The position numbers were made by a program, and so were the translations under genes. From Pukyongiella litopenaei (GTDB lineage Bacteria; Pseudomonadota; Alphaproteobacteria; Rhodobacterales; Rhodobacteraceae), in assembly GCF_003008555.2 (NCBI RefSeq), contig NZ_CP027665.1:2046001-2110000 (forward strand): a stretch of DNA of 64,000 nucleotides, in the 5' to 3' direction. The notes beneath the pieces were generated by a model. It saw only the letters and a list, made by a program, of their open reading frames with translations. It had not been told where the DNA came from and did not search any database. Shown in pieces: positions 35,939 to 47,433 of this stretch. Numbering within the stretch: the first letter of the stretch is position 1; each line of letters starts with the position of its first letter.

Positions 35939-37480
35939 ATGAAGCCGATCCGCCTGATCTCGGGCTTTCTGACCGTGGGCGCCTGGACCATGCTCAGCCG
36001 CGTGCTGGGGTTCGTCCGCGATGCGATGATCCTGGCGTTTTTGGGCACCGGCCCGGCCTACGAGGCCTATGTGGTCGCTTTCCGGCTGCCCAACATGTTC
36101 CGCCGGTTTTTTGCCGAAGGCGCGTTCAACATGGCCTTCGTGCCGATGTTTTCCAAGAAACTGGAACGCGGCGAGGATGCCCGCGTCTTTGCCGAAGAGG
36201 CGCAGGCGGGGCTGGCCACCGTCCTGATCGTGCTGACCCTCGTGGCGATGGCGACCATGCCGTGGCTGATATATGCGCTGGCCAGCGGGTTCGCGGGGCA
36301 GGACCGGTTCGTGCTGGCGGTCGAATTCGGGCGCATCGCCTTTCCCTATATCCTGTTCATTTCGCTGGCGGCGCTGCTGTCGGGCGTGCTGAACGCGACC
36401 GGCCGTTTCGCCGCCGCCGCCGCCGCGCCGGTGCTGCTGAACGTGATCCTGGTCTCGGCGATGGCGGCGGCGGCGATGGCCGGGGCGGATGTCGCCCGCG
36501 CGCTGATCTGGGCGATACCGGTCGCCGGGGTCGCGCAGCTGGTGCTGGTCTGGTGGGCGGCGGCGCGGGCGGGGTTCCCGCTGCGGTTGCGGCGGCCGCG
36601 CTGGACGCCGGAACTGGGCCGGCTGATCCGCATCGCGATCCCCGCCGCGCTTGCCGGTGGCGTCGTGCAGGTGAACCTGCTGGTCGGGCAGCAGGTGGCG
36701 TCGTTCTTCGACCGGGCGGTGGGCTGGCTCTATGCGGCCGACCGGCTCTACCAGTTGCCGCTGGGCGTGGTCGGGATCGCGGTCGGCGTGGTGCTGCTGC
36801 CCGACCTGTCGCGGCGGCTGGCGGCGGAAGACGGCAGCGGCGCGCGCGCGGCGCTGAGCCGGGCCGGCGAGGTGTCGCTGGCGCTGACCATTCCTTCGGC
36901 GGTGGCGCTGATGGTGATCCCGCTGCCGCTGGTGTCGGTGCTGTTCGAACGCGGCGCCACCACCAGCGACGACAGCGCGGCCATCGCGGTGGCGGTGGCG
37001 ATCTACGGGCTGGGGCTGCCCGCCTTCGTGTTGCAGAAGATCCTGCAACCGCTGTTTTTCGCCCGCGAAGACACCCGGTCGCCGTTTCGCTACGCGGTGG
37101 TGGCGATGGTAGTGAACGCGGCGATCGCCATCAGCCTGGCGCCGGTGCTGGGCTGGTTCGCGCCCGCCATCGCCACCACGATCGCCGGCTGGTCGATGGT
37201 GGTCATGCTGATGCGCGGATCCCGCCCGATGGGCGATGTCGCCCGGTTCGACACCCGGTTTCGCAGCCGGATCTGGCGTATCTGCGCGGCATCGGTGGTG
37301 ATGGGCGTGGTGCTCTGGGCGGCGGCGCTGGTGCTTGGGCCGCTGTTGCAGGCGCCGGGCTGGCGCTATCTGGCGCTCGCCGTTCTGGTCGGGCTGGGCA
37401 TGGCGGTCTATTTCGGCACCGGTCAGGCCATCGGTGCCTTCCGGCTGGCCGAGTTCCGGGGCGCCCTGCGCCGCGGTTGA
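35939..37480 (+). CDS. murJ: lipid II flippase MurJ
   Basis: Protein of 513 residues with about 14 membrane helices of the MOP superfamily. The conserved start KPIRLISGFLTVGAWTMLSR and the FRLPNMFRRFFAEGAFNMAF loop carry the Arg residues required for lipid II binding. It flips the cell-wall precursor to the periplasm. The start is an ATG in line with family starts. Confidence 0.94.
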   Translation: MKPIRLISGFLTVGAWTMLSRVLGFVRDAMILAFLGTGPAYEAYVVAFRLPNMFRRFFAEGAFNMAFVPMFSKKLERGEDARVFAEEAQAGLATVLIVLTLVAMATMPWLIYALASGFAGQDRFVLAVEFGRIAFPYILFISLAALLSGVLNATGRFAAAAAAPVLLNVILVSAMAAAAMAGADVARALIWAIPVAGVAQLVLVWWAAARAGFPLRLRRPRWTPELGRLIRIAIPAALAGGVVQVNLLVGQQVASFFDRAVGWLYAADRLYQLPLGVVGIAVGVVLLPDLSRRLAAEDGSGARAALSRAGEVSLALTIPSAVALMVIPLPLVSVLFERGATTSDDSAAIAVAVAIYGLGLPAFVLQKILQPLFFAREDTRSPFRYAVVAMVVNAAIAISLAPVLGWFAPAIATTIAGWSMVVMLMRGSRPMGDVARFDTRFRSRIWRICAASVVMGVVLWAAALVLGPLLQAPGWRYLALAVLVGLGMAVYFGTGQAIGAFRLAEFRGALRRG

Positions 37481-37512
37481 TCCGGGGCTGATCCGGCACC
37501 GGAAGAACCGGG

Positions 37513-38037
37513 TCACCCGGTATGTTCATCGGCGCGTGGGCCGGTCAGGCCGAGTTCGAAATCCACCTGCCGCATCGGCTGGCCGAACACGGTCGCACGG
37601 GCTCTGGTGGTCCGGTCAAATCCCAGCGCGGCATAGAGGCGGCAGGCCGCGCGGTGGCGGTCGAAGGTCGACACCCGGATGGTCTCGAACCCGCTCGCGC
37701 GTGCGCGGTCGATGATCCGGGTCATCATGCGCCGGCCAAGTCCACGGCCGCGCTGCGCCTTGTCCAGGTAGAACAGGCGAACCCGGCCCGCGGTCCCGGT
37801 GTCGGCACAGAAAAAGACGCAGCCGACCGGGCGGCCGTCTGCCTCGGCGATGAGGAAGGTGCTCGTTTCGTCGTCGATATGGCGTTCCAGCAGGTCGAGC
37901 GCCGCGACGATGGCATCCTCGAAACCGGCGTCAAAGCCTTCGACGGTCCGGTAATGCCGCAGGTTCGCCGCCGTCACCCACGCCCGGTCCCGGCGGCGGT
38001 AATCACGCAAGACGACATTGGGTGTGTCCGCGGGCAT
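37513..38037 (-). CDS. GNAT family N-acetyltransferase
   Basis: Protein of 174 residues. The acetyl-CoA-binding segment is LDKAQRGRGLGRRMMTRIID (R/QxxGxG/A motif) near residues 103-122, followed by ETIRVSTFDRHRAACRLYAALGF. The substrate is unknown. It lies 13 bases downstream of the rhomboid-like gene on the same strand and is probably in its operon. ATG 38037 has no strong ribosome site; coupling to the upstream gene may compensate. Confidence 0.85.
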   Translation of the reverse strand: MPADTPNVVLRDYRRRDRAWVTAANLRHYRTVEGFDAGFEDAIVAALDLLERHIDDETSTFLIAEADGRPVGCVFFCADTGTAGRVRLFYLDKAQRGRGLGRRMMTRIIDRARASGFETIRVSTFDRHRAACRLYAALGFDRTTRARATVFGQPMRQVDFELGLTGPRADEHTG

Positions 38038-38050
38038 CGTTGCGGCCGTA

Positions 38051-38737
38051 TCAGCCGCGCCTGATCCGGGCGCGCACCCGCGCCCAGCCGCCGGGCGACA
38101 CGACAAAGGACAGCAGGAAACCGGTGCCGAACCCGGCGAGATCGGCCAGCCAGTCGTTGCTGGTGTCGAACAGCAGCCCGAACACCAGCTGTATCGCCAT
38201 CAGCAGCGCGATCAGCCGGAACGCGTTCACCTGGTTGGCGCCGATCGATCCCAGCGACACCCACAGGATGAACGTATAGGCCCCGATCAGCCCGTAGACC
38301 GCCGGGAATGCCCCCAAGAGCGGCAGCGGGTCGTCGAGGATCAGCCCGTAGGCCAGCGCCCCGCCGACCGCCGAGGCCAGGAAGATCACCAGCGTGGCCA
38401 GCGACCCGAACAGGTCGCCGACCATCTTGCCCATGGCCAGCAGGATCACGCCCGCGATCAGCGCATGGCCGAACCCGCCATGCACGAACGGGTAGGACAG
38501 GAAACGGATCATATGTTCCGCCGGCCAGCGCCCGGTGGCGATCATCCAGTCCAGGATTTCGCCGGAAAACGCGTATTTCTGGACCGCCGCCAGCCGCCAG
38601 CCGACCGCCTGCGGACCGCCGATCATGCCGTGGTTGCCCAGAAAGAACGTCACCTCGATGCCGATGATCACGAGGAACAGCGCGGCAATCACCGGCGGCA
38701 ACGGATTGACCGCCATTTCGTTGTCCTGCTGCTCCAT
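38051..38737 (-). CDS. rhomboid-like membrane protein lacking catalytic Ser and His
   Basis: Protein of 228 residues with about six to seven membrane helices. The rhomboid HGG motif is intact (HGGFGH, residues 86-91). The helix that should hold the serine box GxSG reads GAFPAVYGLIG (142-152), with Phe144 where Ser is expected. The last helix, normally AHxxGxxxG, reads ADLAGFGTG, with Asp199 in place of His. It therefore looks like an inactive rhomboid (pseudoprotease). ATG 38737 has AGGGGCAGG upstream. Cotranscribed with the acetyltransferase; divergent from trpS. Confidence 0.8.
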   Translation of the reverse strand: MEQQDNEMAVNPLPPVIAALFLVIIGIEVTFFLGNHGMIGGPQAVGWRLAAVQKYAFSGEILDWMIATGRWPAEHMIRFLSYPFVHGGFGHALIAGVILLAMGKMVGDLFGSLATLVIFLASAVGGALAYGLILDDPLPLLGAFPAVYGLIGAYTFILWVSLGSIGANQVNAFRLIALLMAIQLVFGLLFDTSNDWLADLAGFGTGFLLSFVVSPGGWARVRARIRRG

Positions 38738-38822
38738 CCGTGCCTGCCCCTGTTCGTGTTGACGATGCCCGGCCCCATCGGTAAGCGACACGGGGCCAAT
38801 TTTCCAGACAGGAGTCGCCACC

Positions 38823-39845
38823 ATGTCCGCCGCCACCTTCACGCCGCGCGTGTTCTCGGGCATTCAGCCGTCGGGCAACCTGCACCTGGGCAACTACCTG
38901 GGCGCGATCAAGCGGTTCGTCGACATGCAGGGGCAGGGGATCGAAACCGTCTATTGCATGGTCGACCTGCACGCGATCACCGTCTGGCAGGATCCCGCGG
39001 ACCTGACCCGGTCGACCCGCGAACTCTGCGCCGGGTTCATCGCCAGCGGCATCGACCCGGAACAGTCGATCCTGATCAACCAGAGCCAGGTGCCCGAACA
39101 CGCGCAGCTGGCCTGGGTGTTCAATTGCGTCGCCCGGATGGGCTGGATGCAGCGGATGACCCAGTTCAAGGACAAGGCGGGCAAGAACGCGCAGAACGCG
39201 TCGCTGGGGCTGCTGGCCTACCCGTCGCTGATGGCCGCCGACATCCTGATCTATCACGCCACCCATGTGCCGGTGGGCGAGGACCAGAAGCAGCACCTGG
39301 AACTGACGCGCGACATTGCCGCCAAGTTCAACCATGACTATGGCGTCGATTTCTTCCCGCTCACCGAACCGGTGATCGAAGGCGCCGCGACCCGCGTGAT
39401 GAGCCTGCGTGACGGCGCCAGGAAGATGTCGAAATCCGACCCGTCCGACATGAGCCGGATCAACATGACCGACGATGCCGATACCATCGCGAAAAAGATC
39501 CGCAAGGCCAAGACCGATCCCGAACCGCTGCCGTCCGAGGCGGCGGGGCTCGAAGACCGGCCCGAGGCGCGCAACCTGGTCAGCATCTACGCGGCGCTGA
39601 CCGACAGCGATGCCGATACGGTCCTGGCCGAGATGGGCGGGCGCCAGTTTTCCGAGTTCAAGCCGATGCTGGCCGAAATCGCGGTCGAGAAACTGGCGCC
39701 GATCTCGGCGGAAATGGCGCGGCTGATGGCCGACCCGGCCGAGATCGACCGCATCCTGACGCGCGGGGCGCAGCGCGCCCGCGAGATCACCGCGCCGATC
39801 CTGCGCCGCACCTATGACATCGTGGGGATGGTCGGCCCGGCCTGA
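38823..39845 (+). CDS. trpS: tryptophan-tRNA ligase
   Basis: Protein of 340 residues, class Ic synthetase. The HIGH-like motif is [10 protein letters not shown] (18-27) and the KMSKS loop is KMSKSDPSD near residue 199. It charges tRNA-Trp. AGGAG lies about 8 bases before the ATG. The last 34 bases overlap the end of the convergent glycosyltransferase gene. Confidence 0.97.
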   Translation: MSAATFTPRVFSGIQPSGNLHLGNYLGAIKRFVDMQGQGIETVYCMVDLHAITVWQDPADLTRSTRELCAGFIASGIDPEQSILINQSQVPEHAQLAWVFNCVARMGWMQRMTQFKDKAGKNAQNASLGLLAYPSLMAADILIYHATHVPVGEDQKQHLELTRDIAAKFNHDYGVDFFPLTEPVIEGAATRVMSLRDGARKMSKSDPSDMSRINMTDDADTIAKKIRKAKTDPEPLPSEAAGLEDRPEARNLVSIYAALTDSDADTVLAEMGGRQFSEFKPMLAEIAVEKLAPISAEMARLMADPAEIDRILTRGAQRAREITAPILRRTYDIVGMVGPA

Positions 39846-40663
39846 CCCTGGCCGCCCGCCGCGCCGAACACGGCGCGCACATGGTCGGCGTCGATGTTGT
39901 AGGCGATGCGGAACCGCATCTCGCCCTCGGCATCCAGCGGTTCCAGGTCGGGTTGCGCGACACCGGGTTTCTGCCGGGAATCGTTGCCGTCCGAGAACCC
40001 GCGCAGCATCATGTCCGGGTCGGGGAATTGCAGCGACGGCATCCGGCGGGCCAGCCGGTTGTGGCTGAAATTCATCACCGACAGCGGCACGTCGGGGCGG
40101 AACATCACCGCCAGCCCGGCGGTCCAGAACGGCTTGTGGATGCGCTGCGCGGCGATGCCCGATGCCGACGGCCGGGCGATGTGGCCGTCGCTGAAATCGA
40201 TCGCCACATGCCGGTTGTCCCGCAGCAGCCCGGCCACCTCGGCGGCGGCGGCGCGCAGATGGTGCACGAAACCGACCGAAACCGCGTCGTCGTCATCCAG
40301 CCGGAATTGCAGGCAGGGTTCGCCCGTGTCGCGCCGCACCGCGTTGATCGCCGCCTGCATCGCGGCGCGGTGCTGACCCGGCGGGCGGGCGTCGATCACG
40401 GCCTGCGGGATATCCGCGACCAGCCGCTCCAGCCGCTGCCGCCACGGCGCCGGCAGGTCGGGACCGATCACGACCAGAAAGGTGAAATCGGGATCGAACT
40501 GGGCGCGGATGCAGGGCAGGGTGAAACACTCGAAATAGCGGAACCGCTGTTCCAACCGCGCCGGATCGTAGAGATAGGCGGCGCGTTCCCGCAGCGTTTC
40601 ATGCTCGACCTGGAACCCGCCGATACCCGGCCAGGAAAAGCGGCAGATCCCGATCACCTGCAT
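39812..40663 (-). CDS. putative rhamnosyl/glycosyl transferase
   Basis: Protein of 283 residues. GT-A-like features: [20 protein letters not shown] near the start, then [20 protein letters not shown], and an acidic metal-site candidate [10 protein letters not shown] about residue 121. This matches the family annotated as putative rhamnosyl transferase in Rhodobacterales; the acceptor is unknown. The ATG has no good ribosome site. Its 3' end overlaps trpS tail to tail. Confidence 0.78.
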   Translation of the reverse strand: MQVIGICRFSWPGIGGFQVEHETLRERAAYLYDPARLEQRFRYFECFTLPCIRAQFDPDFTFLVVIGPDLPAPWRQRLERLVADIPQAVIDARPPGQHRAAMQAAINAVRRDTGEPCLQFRLDDDDAVSVGFVHHLRAAAAEVAGLLRDNRHVAIDFSDGHIARPSASGIAAQRIHKPFWTAGLAVMFRPDVPLSVMNFSHNRLARRMPSLQFPDPDMMLRGFSDGNDSRQKPGVAQPDLEPLDAEGEMRFRIAYNIDADHVRAVFGAAGGQGQAGPTIPTMS

Positions 40664-40754
40664 TTGTGTCGCACCGTTTCAGCCTTGAACCGGGCGTGGT
40701 CCGCCCCAGATCACACTTGCAGCGCGGACGGCGGGTTGCAAGCGCGAGGGCCTG

Positions 40755-40783
40755 TTGACAGGCATGGCGACTCCCCCTATACG
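40755..40783 (+). promoter_or_regulatory. strong promoter of the str operon (rpsL)
   Basis: TTGACA, exactly 17 bases, TATACG: near-consensus sigma-70 signals about 225 bases before rpsL. The 344-base gap 40664-41007 holds this promoter and a long leader, including the start of the leftward glycosyltransferase transcript. No gene is seen in it. Confidence 0.75.
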
Positions 40784-41007
40784 CCCGCTATCCCGGCCGG
40801 AGGCTTTCTCCGTGCCGGCTTCAGGACTGAAGTGGACACGATCCGGCCGGTGACGGCCCGATCCTCTGGAAACCCACCGCGTCGTCCCGCAGATGGGGGC
40901 GGATGCGGTTTTTGCGCTTTGCGGACGCGCAAGGCGTGTTTGGATGAACCGCATGGGGGCTGCCCCGTGCATGACACATGTGTTGTTGAGACGGGGAAAG
41001 AACCGGA

Positions 41008-41379
41008 ATGCCAACGATCCAGCAGCTGATCCGCAAGCCGCGGCAGCCGAAAATCAAACGCTCGAAATCCGTTCACCTGCAGGAGAGCCCGCAGAAGCGC
41101 GGCGTCTGCACGCGGGTGTATACCACCACGCCGAAAAAGCCGAACTCGGCCATGCGGCGCGTTGCCAAGGTGCGCCTGACCAACGGGTTCGAGGTCATTT
41201 CCTACATCCCCGGCGAAGGCCACAACCTGCAGGAACACTCGGTCGTCCTGATTCGCGGTGGCCGGGTCAAGGACCTTCCGGGTGTCCGTTATCACATCCT
41301 GCGCGGTGTTCTGGATACCCAGGGCGTCAAAGACCGCAAGCAGCGCCGTTCGAAATACGGCGCCAAGCGTCCCAAGTAA
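41008..41379 (+). CDS. rpsL: 30S ribosomal protein S12
   Basis: Protein of 123 residues. The decoding-centre loop [11 protein letters not shown] has Lys43 and the second loop [13 protein letters not shown] has Lys88, i.e. the streptomycin-sensitive form. First gene of rpsL-rpsG-fusA-tuf. Confidence 0.99.
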   Translation: MPTIQQLIRKPRQPKIKRSKSVHLQESPQKRGVCTRVYTTTPKKPNSAMRRVAKVRLTNGFEVISYIPGEGHNLQEHSVVLIRGGRVKDLPGVRYHILRGVLDTQGVKDRKQRRSKYGAKRPK

Positions 41380-41862
<483 letters not shown>

Positions 41863-41883
41863 ACCCCTCAGAGGCTCGGACCC

Positions 41884-44007
41884 ATGGCACGCGAATATCC
41901 CCTGGAACGGTACCGTAACTTCGGCATCATGGCCCACATCGATGCGGGCAAGACCACGATGACCGAACGGATCCTGTTCTATACCGGCAAGAACCACAAG
42001 ATCGGTGAAACCCACGACGGCGCCTCCACCATGGACTGGATGGAGCAGGAAGCCGAACGCGGCATCACCATCACCTCGGCGGCGACCACCACCTTCTGGC
42101 AGCGCCAGGAGGACCCGACCCCGGAAGGGACGTCGGACATGAAGACCCGCTTCAACATCATCGACACGCCCGGCCACGTCGACTTCACCATCGAGGTGGA
42201 GCGGTCGCTGGCGGTTCTCGACGGCGCGGTCGCGCTGCTGGACGGCAACGCCGGTGTCGAGCCGCAGACCGAAACCGTCTGGCGCCAGGCCGACCGCTAC
42301 AAGGTTCCGCGCCTGGTCTTCGTCAACAAGATGGACAAGATCGGCGCCGACTTCTTCAACTGCGTGAAGATGGTCAAGGAACGCACCGGCGGCACCCCGC
42401 TGCCGATCGCGCTGCCGATCGGTGCCGAGGACACGCTCGAAGGCATCGTCGACCTGATCAAGATGGAAGAATGGGTCTGGAACTCCGAGGATCTCGGCGC
42501 GTCCTGGACCCGTCAGCCGATCCGCGACGAGCTGAAGGAACTCGCCCAGGAATGGCGCGACAACATGATCGAACTCGCCGTCGAACAGGACGACGATGCG
42601 ATGGAAGCCTACCTGGAAGGCGAAGAGCCCGACGAGGCCACCCTGCGGAAACTGATCCGCATGGGCACCCTGTCGCTGTCGTTCTTCCCGATGCTGGCCG
42701 GGTCGGCGTTCAAGAACAAGGGTGTGCAGCCGCTGCTGAACGCCGTTGTCGATTTCCTGCCCTCGCCGCTCGACGTGCCGACCCTGATGGGGTTCTCGCC
42801 GGACGACGAGAACGAGGAACGCGACATTCCCCGCAAGGCGGATGACGCCGATCCGTTCTCGGCGCTGGCGTTCAAGATCATGAACGACCCGTTCGTCGGC
42901 TCGCTGACCTTCACCCGGATCTATTCCGGCGTGATCAGCAAGGGCGACCAGATGCTGAACTCGACCAAGGGCAAGAAAGAGCGCGTCGGCCGGATGATGC
43001 TGATGCACGCGATCGACCGCCAGGAGATCGAGGAAGCGTTCGCGGGCGACATCATCGCGCTGGCGGGCCTGAAGGACACCACCACCGGCGACACCCTGTG
43101 TGCCCCGGCCGCTCCGGTGGTGCTGGAAACCATGACCTTCCCCGATCCGGTGATCGAGATCGCCGTGGAGCCCAAGACCAAGGGCGACCAGGAGAAAATG
43201 TCCCAGGGTCTGGCCCGTCTGGCCGCCGAAGACCCGTCCTTCCGCGTGGAAACCGACTTGGAATCGGGTCAGACCATCATGAAGGGCATGGGCGAACTTC
43301 ACCTGGACATCCTGGTCGACCGCCTGAAGCGCGAATTCAAGGTCGAGGCCAATATCGGTGCGCCGCAGGTGGCCTATCGCGAAACCATCGGCCATGAGAT
43401 CGAACATACCTACACCCACAAGAAACAGTCGGGTGGTTCGGGTCAGTTCGCCGAGGTGAAGATGGTCATCTCGCCGACGGAACCGGGCGAAGGCTATTCG
43501 TTCGAATCGCGTATCGTCGGCGGCTCGGTGCCGAAGGAATATGTCCCCGGCGTCGAAAAGGGCATCCAGTCGGTCATGGATTCCGGTCCGCTCGCCGGCT
43601 TCCCGGTGATCGACTTCAAGGTGGCGCTGATCGACGGCAAGTTCCACGACGTGGACTCCTCGGTGCTGGCCTTTGAAATCGCCGCCCGGATGTGCATGCG
43701 CGAAGGTCTGAAAAAGGCCGGCGCCAAGCTGCTGGAGCCGATCATGAAGGTCGAGGTGGTGACCCCGGAAGAATATACCGGCGGTATCATCGGCGACCTG
43801 ACCTCGCGTCGGGGCCAGGTGACCGGGCAGGAAACCCGCGGCAACGCCATCGCCATCAACGCGATGGTGCCGCTGGCCAACATGTTCGGCTACATCAACA
43901 CCCTGCGTTCGATGAGCTCGGGCCGCGCCCAGTTCACCATGCAGTTCGACCATTACGATCCGGTGCCGCAGAACATCAGCGACGAGATCCAGGCGAAATA
44001 CGCGTAA
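41884..44007 (+). CDS. fusA: elongation factor G
   Basis: Protein of 707 residues, five-domain translocase. GTPase motifs: [13 protein letters not shown] (17-29), [11 protein letters not shown] switch I, DTPGHVDF and NKMDKIGAD. Domain IV has [20 protein letters not shown]-driven translocation of tRNA and mRNA. It is followed by a 107-base gap with a palindromic repeat before tuf. Confidence 0.99.
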   Translation: MAREYPLERYRNFGIMAHIDAGKTTMTERILFYTGKNHKIGETHDGASTMDWMEQEAERGITITSAATTTFWQRQEDPTPEGTSDMKTRFNIIDTPGHVDFTIEVERSLAVLDGAVALLDGNAGVEPQTETVWRQADRYKVPRLVFVNKMDKIGADFFNCVKMVKERTGGTPLPIALPIGAEDTLEGIVDLIKMEEWVWNSEDLGASWTRQPIRDELKELAQEWRDNMIELAVEQDDDAMEAYLEGEEPDEATLRKLIRMGTLSLSFFPMLAGSAFKNKGVQPLLNAVVDFLPSPLDVPTLMGFSPDDENEERDIPRKADDADPFSALAFKIMNDPFVGSLTFTRIYSGVISKGDQMLNSTKGKKERVGRMMLMHAIDRQEIEEAFAGDIIALAGLKDTTTGDTLCAPAAPVVLETMTFPDPVIEIAVEPKTKGDQEKMSQGLARLAAEDPSFRVETDLESGQTIMKGMGELHLDILVDRLKREFKVEANIGAPQVAYRETIGHEIEHTYTHKKQSGGSGQFAEVKMVISPTEPGEGYSFESRIVGGSVPKEYVPGVEKGIQSVMDSGPLAGFPVIDFKVALIDGKFHDVDSSVLAFEIAARMCMREGLKKAGAKLLEPIMKVEVVTPEEYTGGIIGDLTSRRGQVTGQETRGNAIAINAMVPLANMFGYINTLRSMSSGRAQFTMQFDHYDPVPQNISDEIQAKYA

Positions 44008-44042
44008 CCCGGGTGGCGGGGATGTGCGGGGAAACCCGCCCG

Positions 44043-44087
44043 GAACCCCGCCCTACCCACCAGCTGTAGGGCGGAGTTCACCCCGCC
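44043..44087. repeat. inverted pair of the GTAGGG-type palindromic repeat (fusA-tuf gap)
   Basis: GAACCCCGCCCTAC (44043-44056) and GTAGGGCGGAGTTC (44066-44079) are inverted copies with one mismatch; CCCCGCC follows, so each copy also folds on itself. It is related to the GTAGGATGGGGTTC repeats at 57187 and 63070. Confidence 0.7.
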
Positions 44088-44114
44088 ATCCGAACAAGGA
44101 AAAGGAGCTTTGCA

Positions 44115-45290
44115 ATGGCAAAGGAAAAGTTTGAACGCACGAAGCCGCATGTGAACATCGGCACGATCGGTCACGTTGACCACGGCAAGACGACGCTGAC
44201 GGCTGCGATCACGAAGTATTTCGGCGATTTCAAGGCCTATGACCAGATCGACGGCGCTCCGGAAGAGAAGGCGCGCGGGATCACGATCTCGACCGCGCAT
44301 GTGGAATACGAGACCGACGCGCGCCACTATGCGCATGTGGACTGCCCCGGCCACGCGGACTATGTGAAGAACATGATCACCGGTGCCGCGCAGATGGACG
44401 GCGCGATCCTGGTGTGTTCGGCCGCTGACGGCCCGATGCCGCAGACCCGCGAGCACATCCTGCTGGGCCGCCAGGTCGGCATTCCGAAGATCGTGGTGTT
44501 CATGAACAAGGTGGACCAGGTCGACGACGAGGAACTGCTGGAACTGGTCGAGATGGAGATCCGCGAGCTGCTGGACAGCTACGAGTATCCGGGCGACGAC
44601 ACCCCGATCGTGGCCGGCTCGGCGCTGGCGGCGCTGGAGGGCAACAACCCCGAGATCGGCGAGAACAAGATCCGCGAGCTGATGCAGGCGGTCGACGACT
44701 ATATCGACACGCCCGAGCGCGCGGTGGACCAGCCGTTCCTGATGCCGATCGAGGACGTGTTCTCGATCTCGGGCCGCGGCACGGTTGTGACCGGCCGTGT
44801 GGAACGCGGTGTGATCAACGTGGGCGACGAGATCGAGATCGTCGGCATCCGCGACACCCAGAAGACCACCTGCACCGGTGTCGAGATGTTCCGCAAGCTG
44901 CTGGACCGCGGCGAGGCCGGCGACAACATCGGCGCGCTGCTGCGTGGCGTCGACCGTGACGGCGTCGAGCGCGGCCAGGTGCTGTGCAAGCCGGGTTCGG
45001 TGACCCCGCACACCAAGTTCGAGGCCGAGGCCTATATCCTGACCAAGGACGAGGGCGGCCGCCACACGCCGTTCTTCGGCAACTACCGCCCGCAGTTCTA
45101 CTTCCGCACCACGGACGTGACCGGGACGGTGTCGCTGAAGGAAGGCACCGAGATGGTGATGCCGGGCGACAACGTGGGCTTCACGGTGGAACTGATCGCG
45201 CCGATCGCGATGGAAGACGGCCTCCGCTTCGCCATCCGCGAAGGCGGCCGCACCGTCGGCGCGGGCGTTGTGTCCAAGATCATCGAGTAA
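44115..45290 (+). CDS. tuf: elongation factor Tu
   Basis: Protein of 391 residues. [14 protein letters not shown] (19-32), [32 protein letters not shown], and SALAALEG. It delivers aminoacyl-tRNA to the ribosome. Only one copy is in the window; Rhodobacterales often have two elsewhere. AAGGAG lies directly upstream. Confidence 0.99.
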   Translation: MAKEKFERTKPHVNIGTIGHVDHGKTTLTAAITKYFGDFKAYDQIDGAPEEKARGITISTAHVEYETDARHYAHVDCPGHADYVKNMITGAAQMDGAILVCSAADGPMPQTREHILLGRQVGIPKIVVFMNKVDQVDDEELLELVEMEIRELLDSYEYPGDDTPIVAGSALAALEGNNPEIGENKIRELMQAVDDYIDTPERAVDQPFLMPIEDVFSISGRGTVVTGRVERGVINVGDEIEIVGIRDTQKTTCTGVEMFRKLLDRGEAGDNIGALLRGVDRDGVERGQVLCKPGSVTPHTKFEAEAYILTKDEGGRHTPFFGNYRPQFYFRTTDVTGTVSLKEGTEMVMPGDNVGFTVELIAPIAMEDGLRFAIREGGRTVGAGVVSKIIE

Positions 45291-45311
45291 CACACTCGGG
45301 TTCGACGAGGG

Positions 45312-45330
45312 GCGGCGGATGGTCCGCCGC
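45312..45330 (+). other. hairpin in the tuf-rpsJ gap
   Basis: 8-bp stem GCGGCGGA / TCCGCCGC with a 3-base loop, extended by partially paired GAGG/CTCC. There is no U-run, so it may mark the tuf mRNA end or an attenuator ahead of the S10 genes. The remaining gap contains only the rpsJ ribosome site. Confidence 0.45.
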
Positions 45331-45368
45331 TCCTCCTATCAACTCCAAGGCCTGAAAGGGCGATAACA

Positions 45369-45683
45369 ATGCAAAGCCAAAACATCCGTATTCGGCTTAA
45401 GGCGTTCGATTACCGCGTGCTGGATGCCAGCACCAAGGAAATCGTGAGCACCGCCAAGCGGACCGGCGCGCAGGTGCGCGGCCCGATCCCGCTGCCGAAC
45501 AAGATCGAGAAGTTCACGGTTCTTCGTGGGCCTCACGTCGACAAGAAATCTCGCGACCAGTTCGAGATCCGCACCCACAAGCGGCTGCTGGACATCGTGG
45601 ATCCGACCCCGCAGACCGTGGACGCGCTGATGAAGCTCGACCTCGCGGCCGGCGTGGATGTCGAGATCAAGCTGCAGTCGTAA
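45369..45683 (+). CDS. rpsJ: 30S ribosomal protein S10
   Basis: Protein of 104 residues ([40 protein letters not shown]). It also serves as NusE in antitermination. First gene of the S10 cluster, 78 bases after tuf. Confidence 0.99.
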   Translation: MQSQNIRIRLKAFDYRVLDASTKEIVSTAKRTGAQVRGPIPLPNKIEKFTVLRGPHVDKKSRDQFEIRTHKRLLDIVDPTPQTVDALMKLDLAAGVDVEIKLQS

Positions 45684-45701
45684 GATCGGAGGGTATTGAA
45701 G

Positions 45702-46424
45702 ATGCGCTCTGGTATCATCGCAAAGAAAGTCGGCATGACCCGGCTGTTCCTGGAAGATGGCAAGCAGGTGCCGGTGACGGTGCTGCAACTGGACGGCCTG
45801 CAGGTTGTCGCGCAGCGCACCGCCGACAAGGACGGCTATACCGCCGTTCAGCTGGGCGCCGGTTCGCCGAAGGTCAACCGCGTGTCCAAGGCCATGCGCG
45901 GCCATTTCTCGGCCGCCAAGGTCGAGCCGAAGCGGAAGCTGGCCGAATTCCGGGTGTCCGCGGACAACCTGATCGAGGTCGGTGCCGAGATCTCGGCCAC
46001 CCATTTCCTCGAAGGCCAGAAGGTCGACGTGTCGGGCACCTCGATCGGCAAGGGTTTCGCCGGTGCCATGAAACGGCACAATTTCGGCGGCCTGCGGGCG
46101 TCGCACGGTGTGTCGATCTCGCACCGTTCGCACGGTTCGACCGGTCAGTGCCAGGAACCGGGCCGGGTGTTCAAGGGCAAGAAGATGGCCGGACACATGG
46201 GCGCTGCCCGCGTGACCACCCAGAATCTCGAGGTCGTCAAGACCGACGCGGATCGCGGCCTGGTGTTCATCAAGGGCGCCGTGCCGGGGTCCAAGGGTGG
46301 CTGGGTCACCGTCAAGGACGCCGTGAAGAAGAAGCTGCCCGAGGGCGTGCCGTTCCCGGCTGGTCTCAAGGCCGCAACCGAAGCTCCCGCGGAAGAAGCA
46401 CCCGCGGAAGGGGGTGAAGCATGA
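45702..46424 (+). CDS. rplC: 50S ribosomal protein L3
   Basis: Protein of 240 residues from ATG 45702; the TTG at 45696 is rejected because it lies 2 bases from the GGAGGG site. The peptidyl-transferase loop is [20 protein letters not shown], with the usual methylated Gln. The C-terminal tail is Ala/Glu/Pro-rich ([11 protein letters not shown]), longer than in E. coli. Its stop overlaps rplD. Confidence 0.98.
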   Translation: MRSGIIAKKVGMTRLFLEDGKQVPVTVLQLDGLQVVAQRTADKDGYTAVQLGAGSPKVNRVSKAMRGHFSAAKVEPKRKLAEFRVSADNLIEVGAEISATHFLEGQKVDVSGTSIGKGFAGAMKRHNFGGLRASHGVSISHRSHGSTGQCQEPGRVFKGKKMAGHMGAARVTTQNLEVVKTDADRGLVFIKGAVPGSKGGWVTVKDAVKKKLPEGVPFPAGLKAATEAPAEEAPAEGGEA

Positions 46425-47038
46425 AACTCGATGTGATCAAGCTTGACGGCGGCAAGGCCGGCGACATCGAGCTGGACGCCGAGCTGTTCGGGCTGGAACC
46501 GCGCGCGGACATCCTGCACCGAGTGGTGCGCTGGCAGCGCAACAACGCGCAGGCCGGCACCCACAAGGTCAAGACCCGGTCGGAAACCTCGTATTCCACC
46601 AAGAAGATCTATCGCCAGAAGGGCACCGGTGGCGCCCGCCACGGCGACCGCAACGCGCCGATCTTCCGCAAGGGTGGTATCTACAAGGGTCCGACCCCGC
46701 GCAGCCACGGCCACGACCTGCCCAAGAAGTTCCGCAAGCTGGGCCTGCGCCACGCGCTGAGCGCGAAGGCGAAAGCCGGCGAACTGGTGGTGATCGACAC
46801 CGCCGAGGCGGACGGCAAGACCGGTGCGCTGGCCAAGCAGGTCGCGAACCTGGGCTGGAAGCGCGCGCTGGTGATCGACGGGGCTCAGGTGAACGAAGCG
46901 TTCGCCCGCGCCGCCCGCAACATCGAGGGTCTCGATGTGCTGCCGTCAATGGGCGCAAACGTCTATGACATCCTCCGCCGTGACACGCTGGTGCTCACCA
47001 AGGCGGGTGTCGAAGCACTGGAGGCTCGTCTGAAATGA
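46421..47038 (+). CDS. rplD: 50S ribosomal protein L4
   Basis: Protein of 205 residues with the exit-tunnel loop [20 protein letters not shown]. In enteric bacteria L4 autoregulates the S10 operon; whether it does here is unknown. It overlaps rplC and rplW by four bases each. Confidence 0.99.
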   Translation: MKLDVIKLDGGKAGDIELDAELFGLEPRADILHRVVRWQRNNAQAGTHKVKTRSETSYSTKKIYRQKGTGGARHGDRNAPIFRKGGIYKGPTPRSHGHDLPKKFRKLGLRHALSAKAKAGELVVIDTAEADGKTGALAKQVANLGWKRALVIDGAQVNEAFARAARNIEGLDVLPSMGANVYDILRRDTLVLTKAGVEALEARLK

Positions 47039-47331
47039 GCGCGAAGGCAGAACATTACGACGTGATCCGCAAGCCGGTCATCACCGAGAAATCGACCATG
47101 GCATCCGAAGCCGGTGCCGTCGTGTTCGAGGTGGCGATCGACAGCAACAAGCCGCAGATCAAGGAAGCGGTCGAGGCACTGTTCGGGGTCAAGGTGAAGG
47201 CGGTCAACACCACCATCACCAAGGGCAAGGTCAAACGTTTCCGCGGCCGTCCCGGCAAGCGGAAAGACGTCAAGAAGGCCTATGTGACCCTGGAAGAGGG
47301 CAACACGATCGACGTGACCACCGGTCTCTGA
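47035..47331 (+). CDS. rplW: 50S ribosomal protein L23
   Basis: Protein of 98 residues ([20 protein letters not shown]). It forms the docking site for SRP and trigger factor at the exit tunnel. Last gene before the break in the S10 operon; a strong terminator follows 24 bases after the stop. Confidence 0.98.
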   Translation: MSAKAEHYDVIRKPVITEKSTMASEAGAVVFEVAIDSNKPQIKEAVEALFGVKVKAVNTTITKGKVKRFRGRPGKRKDVKKAYVTLEEGNTIDVTTGL

Positions 47332-47354
47332 CCGAGGGCCTCGTGACAATAAGG

Positions 47355-47382
47355 AAACCCCCGCGCAAGCGGGGGTTTTTTT
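47355..47382 (+). terminator. strong rho-independent terminator after rplW
   Basis: AAACCCCCGC, GCAA loop, GCGGGGGTTT, then further T (a run of seven). A textbook terminator placed inside what is normally one continuous S10 operon. Confidence 0.92.
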
Positions 47383-47433
47383 GTGCTTGCGGGATCGATG
47401 CGGGCACTGGCCGGTCAGGCGACCGGGGCCGCG

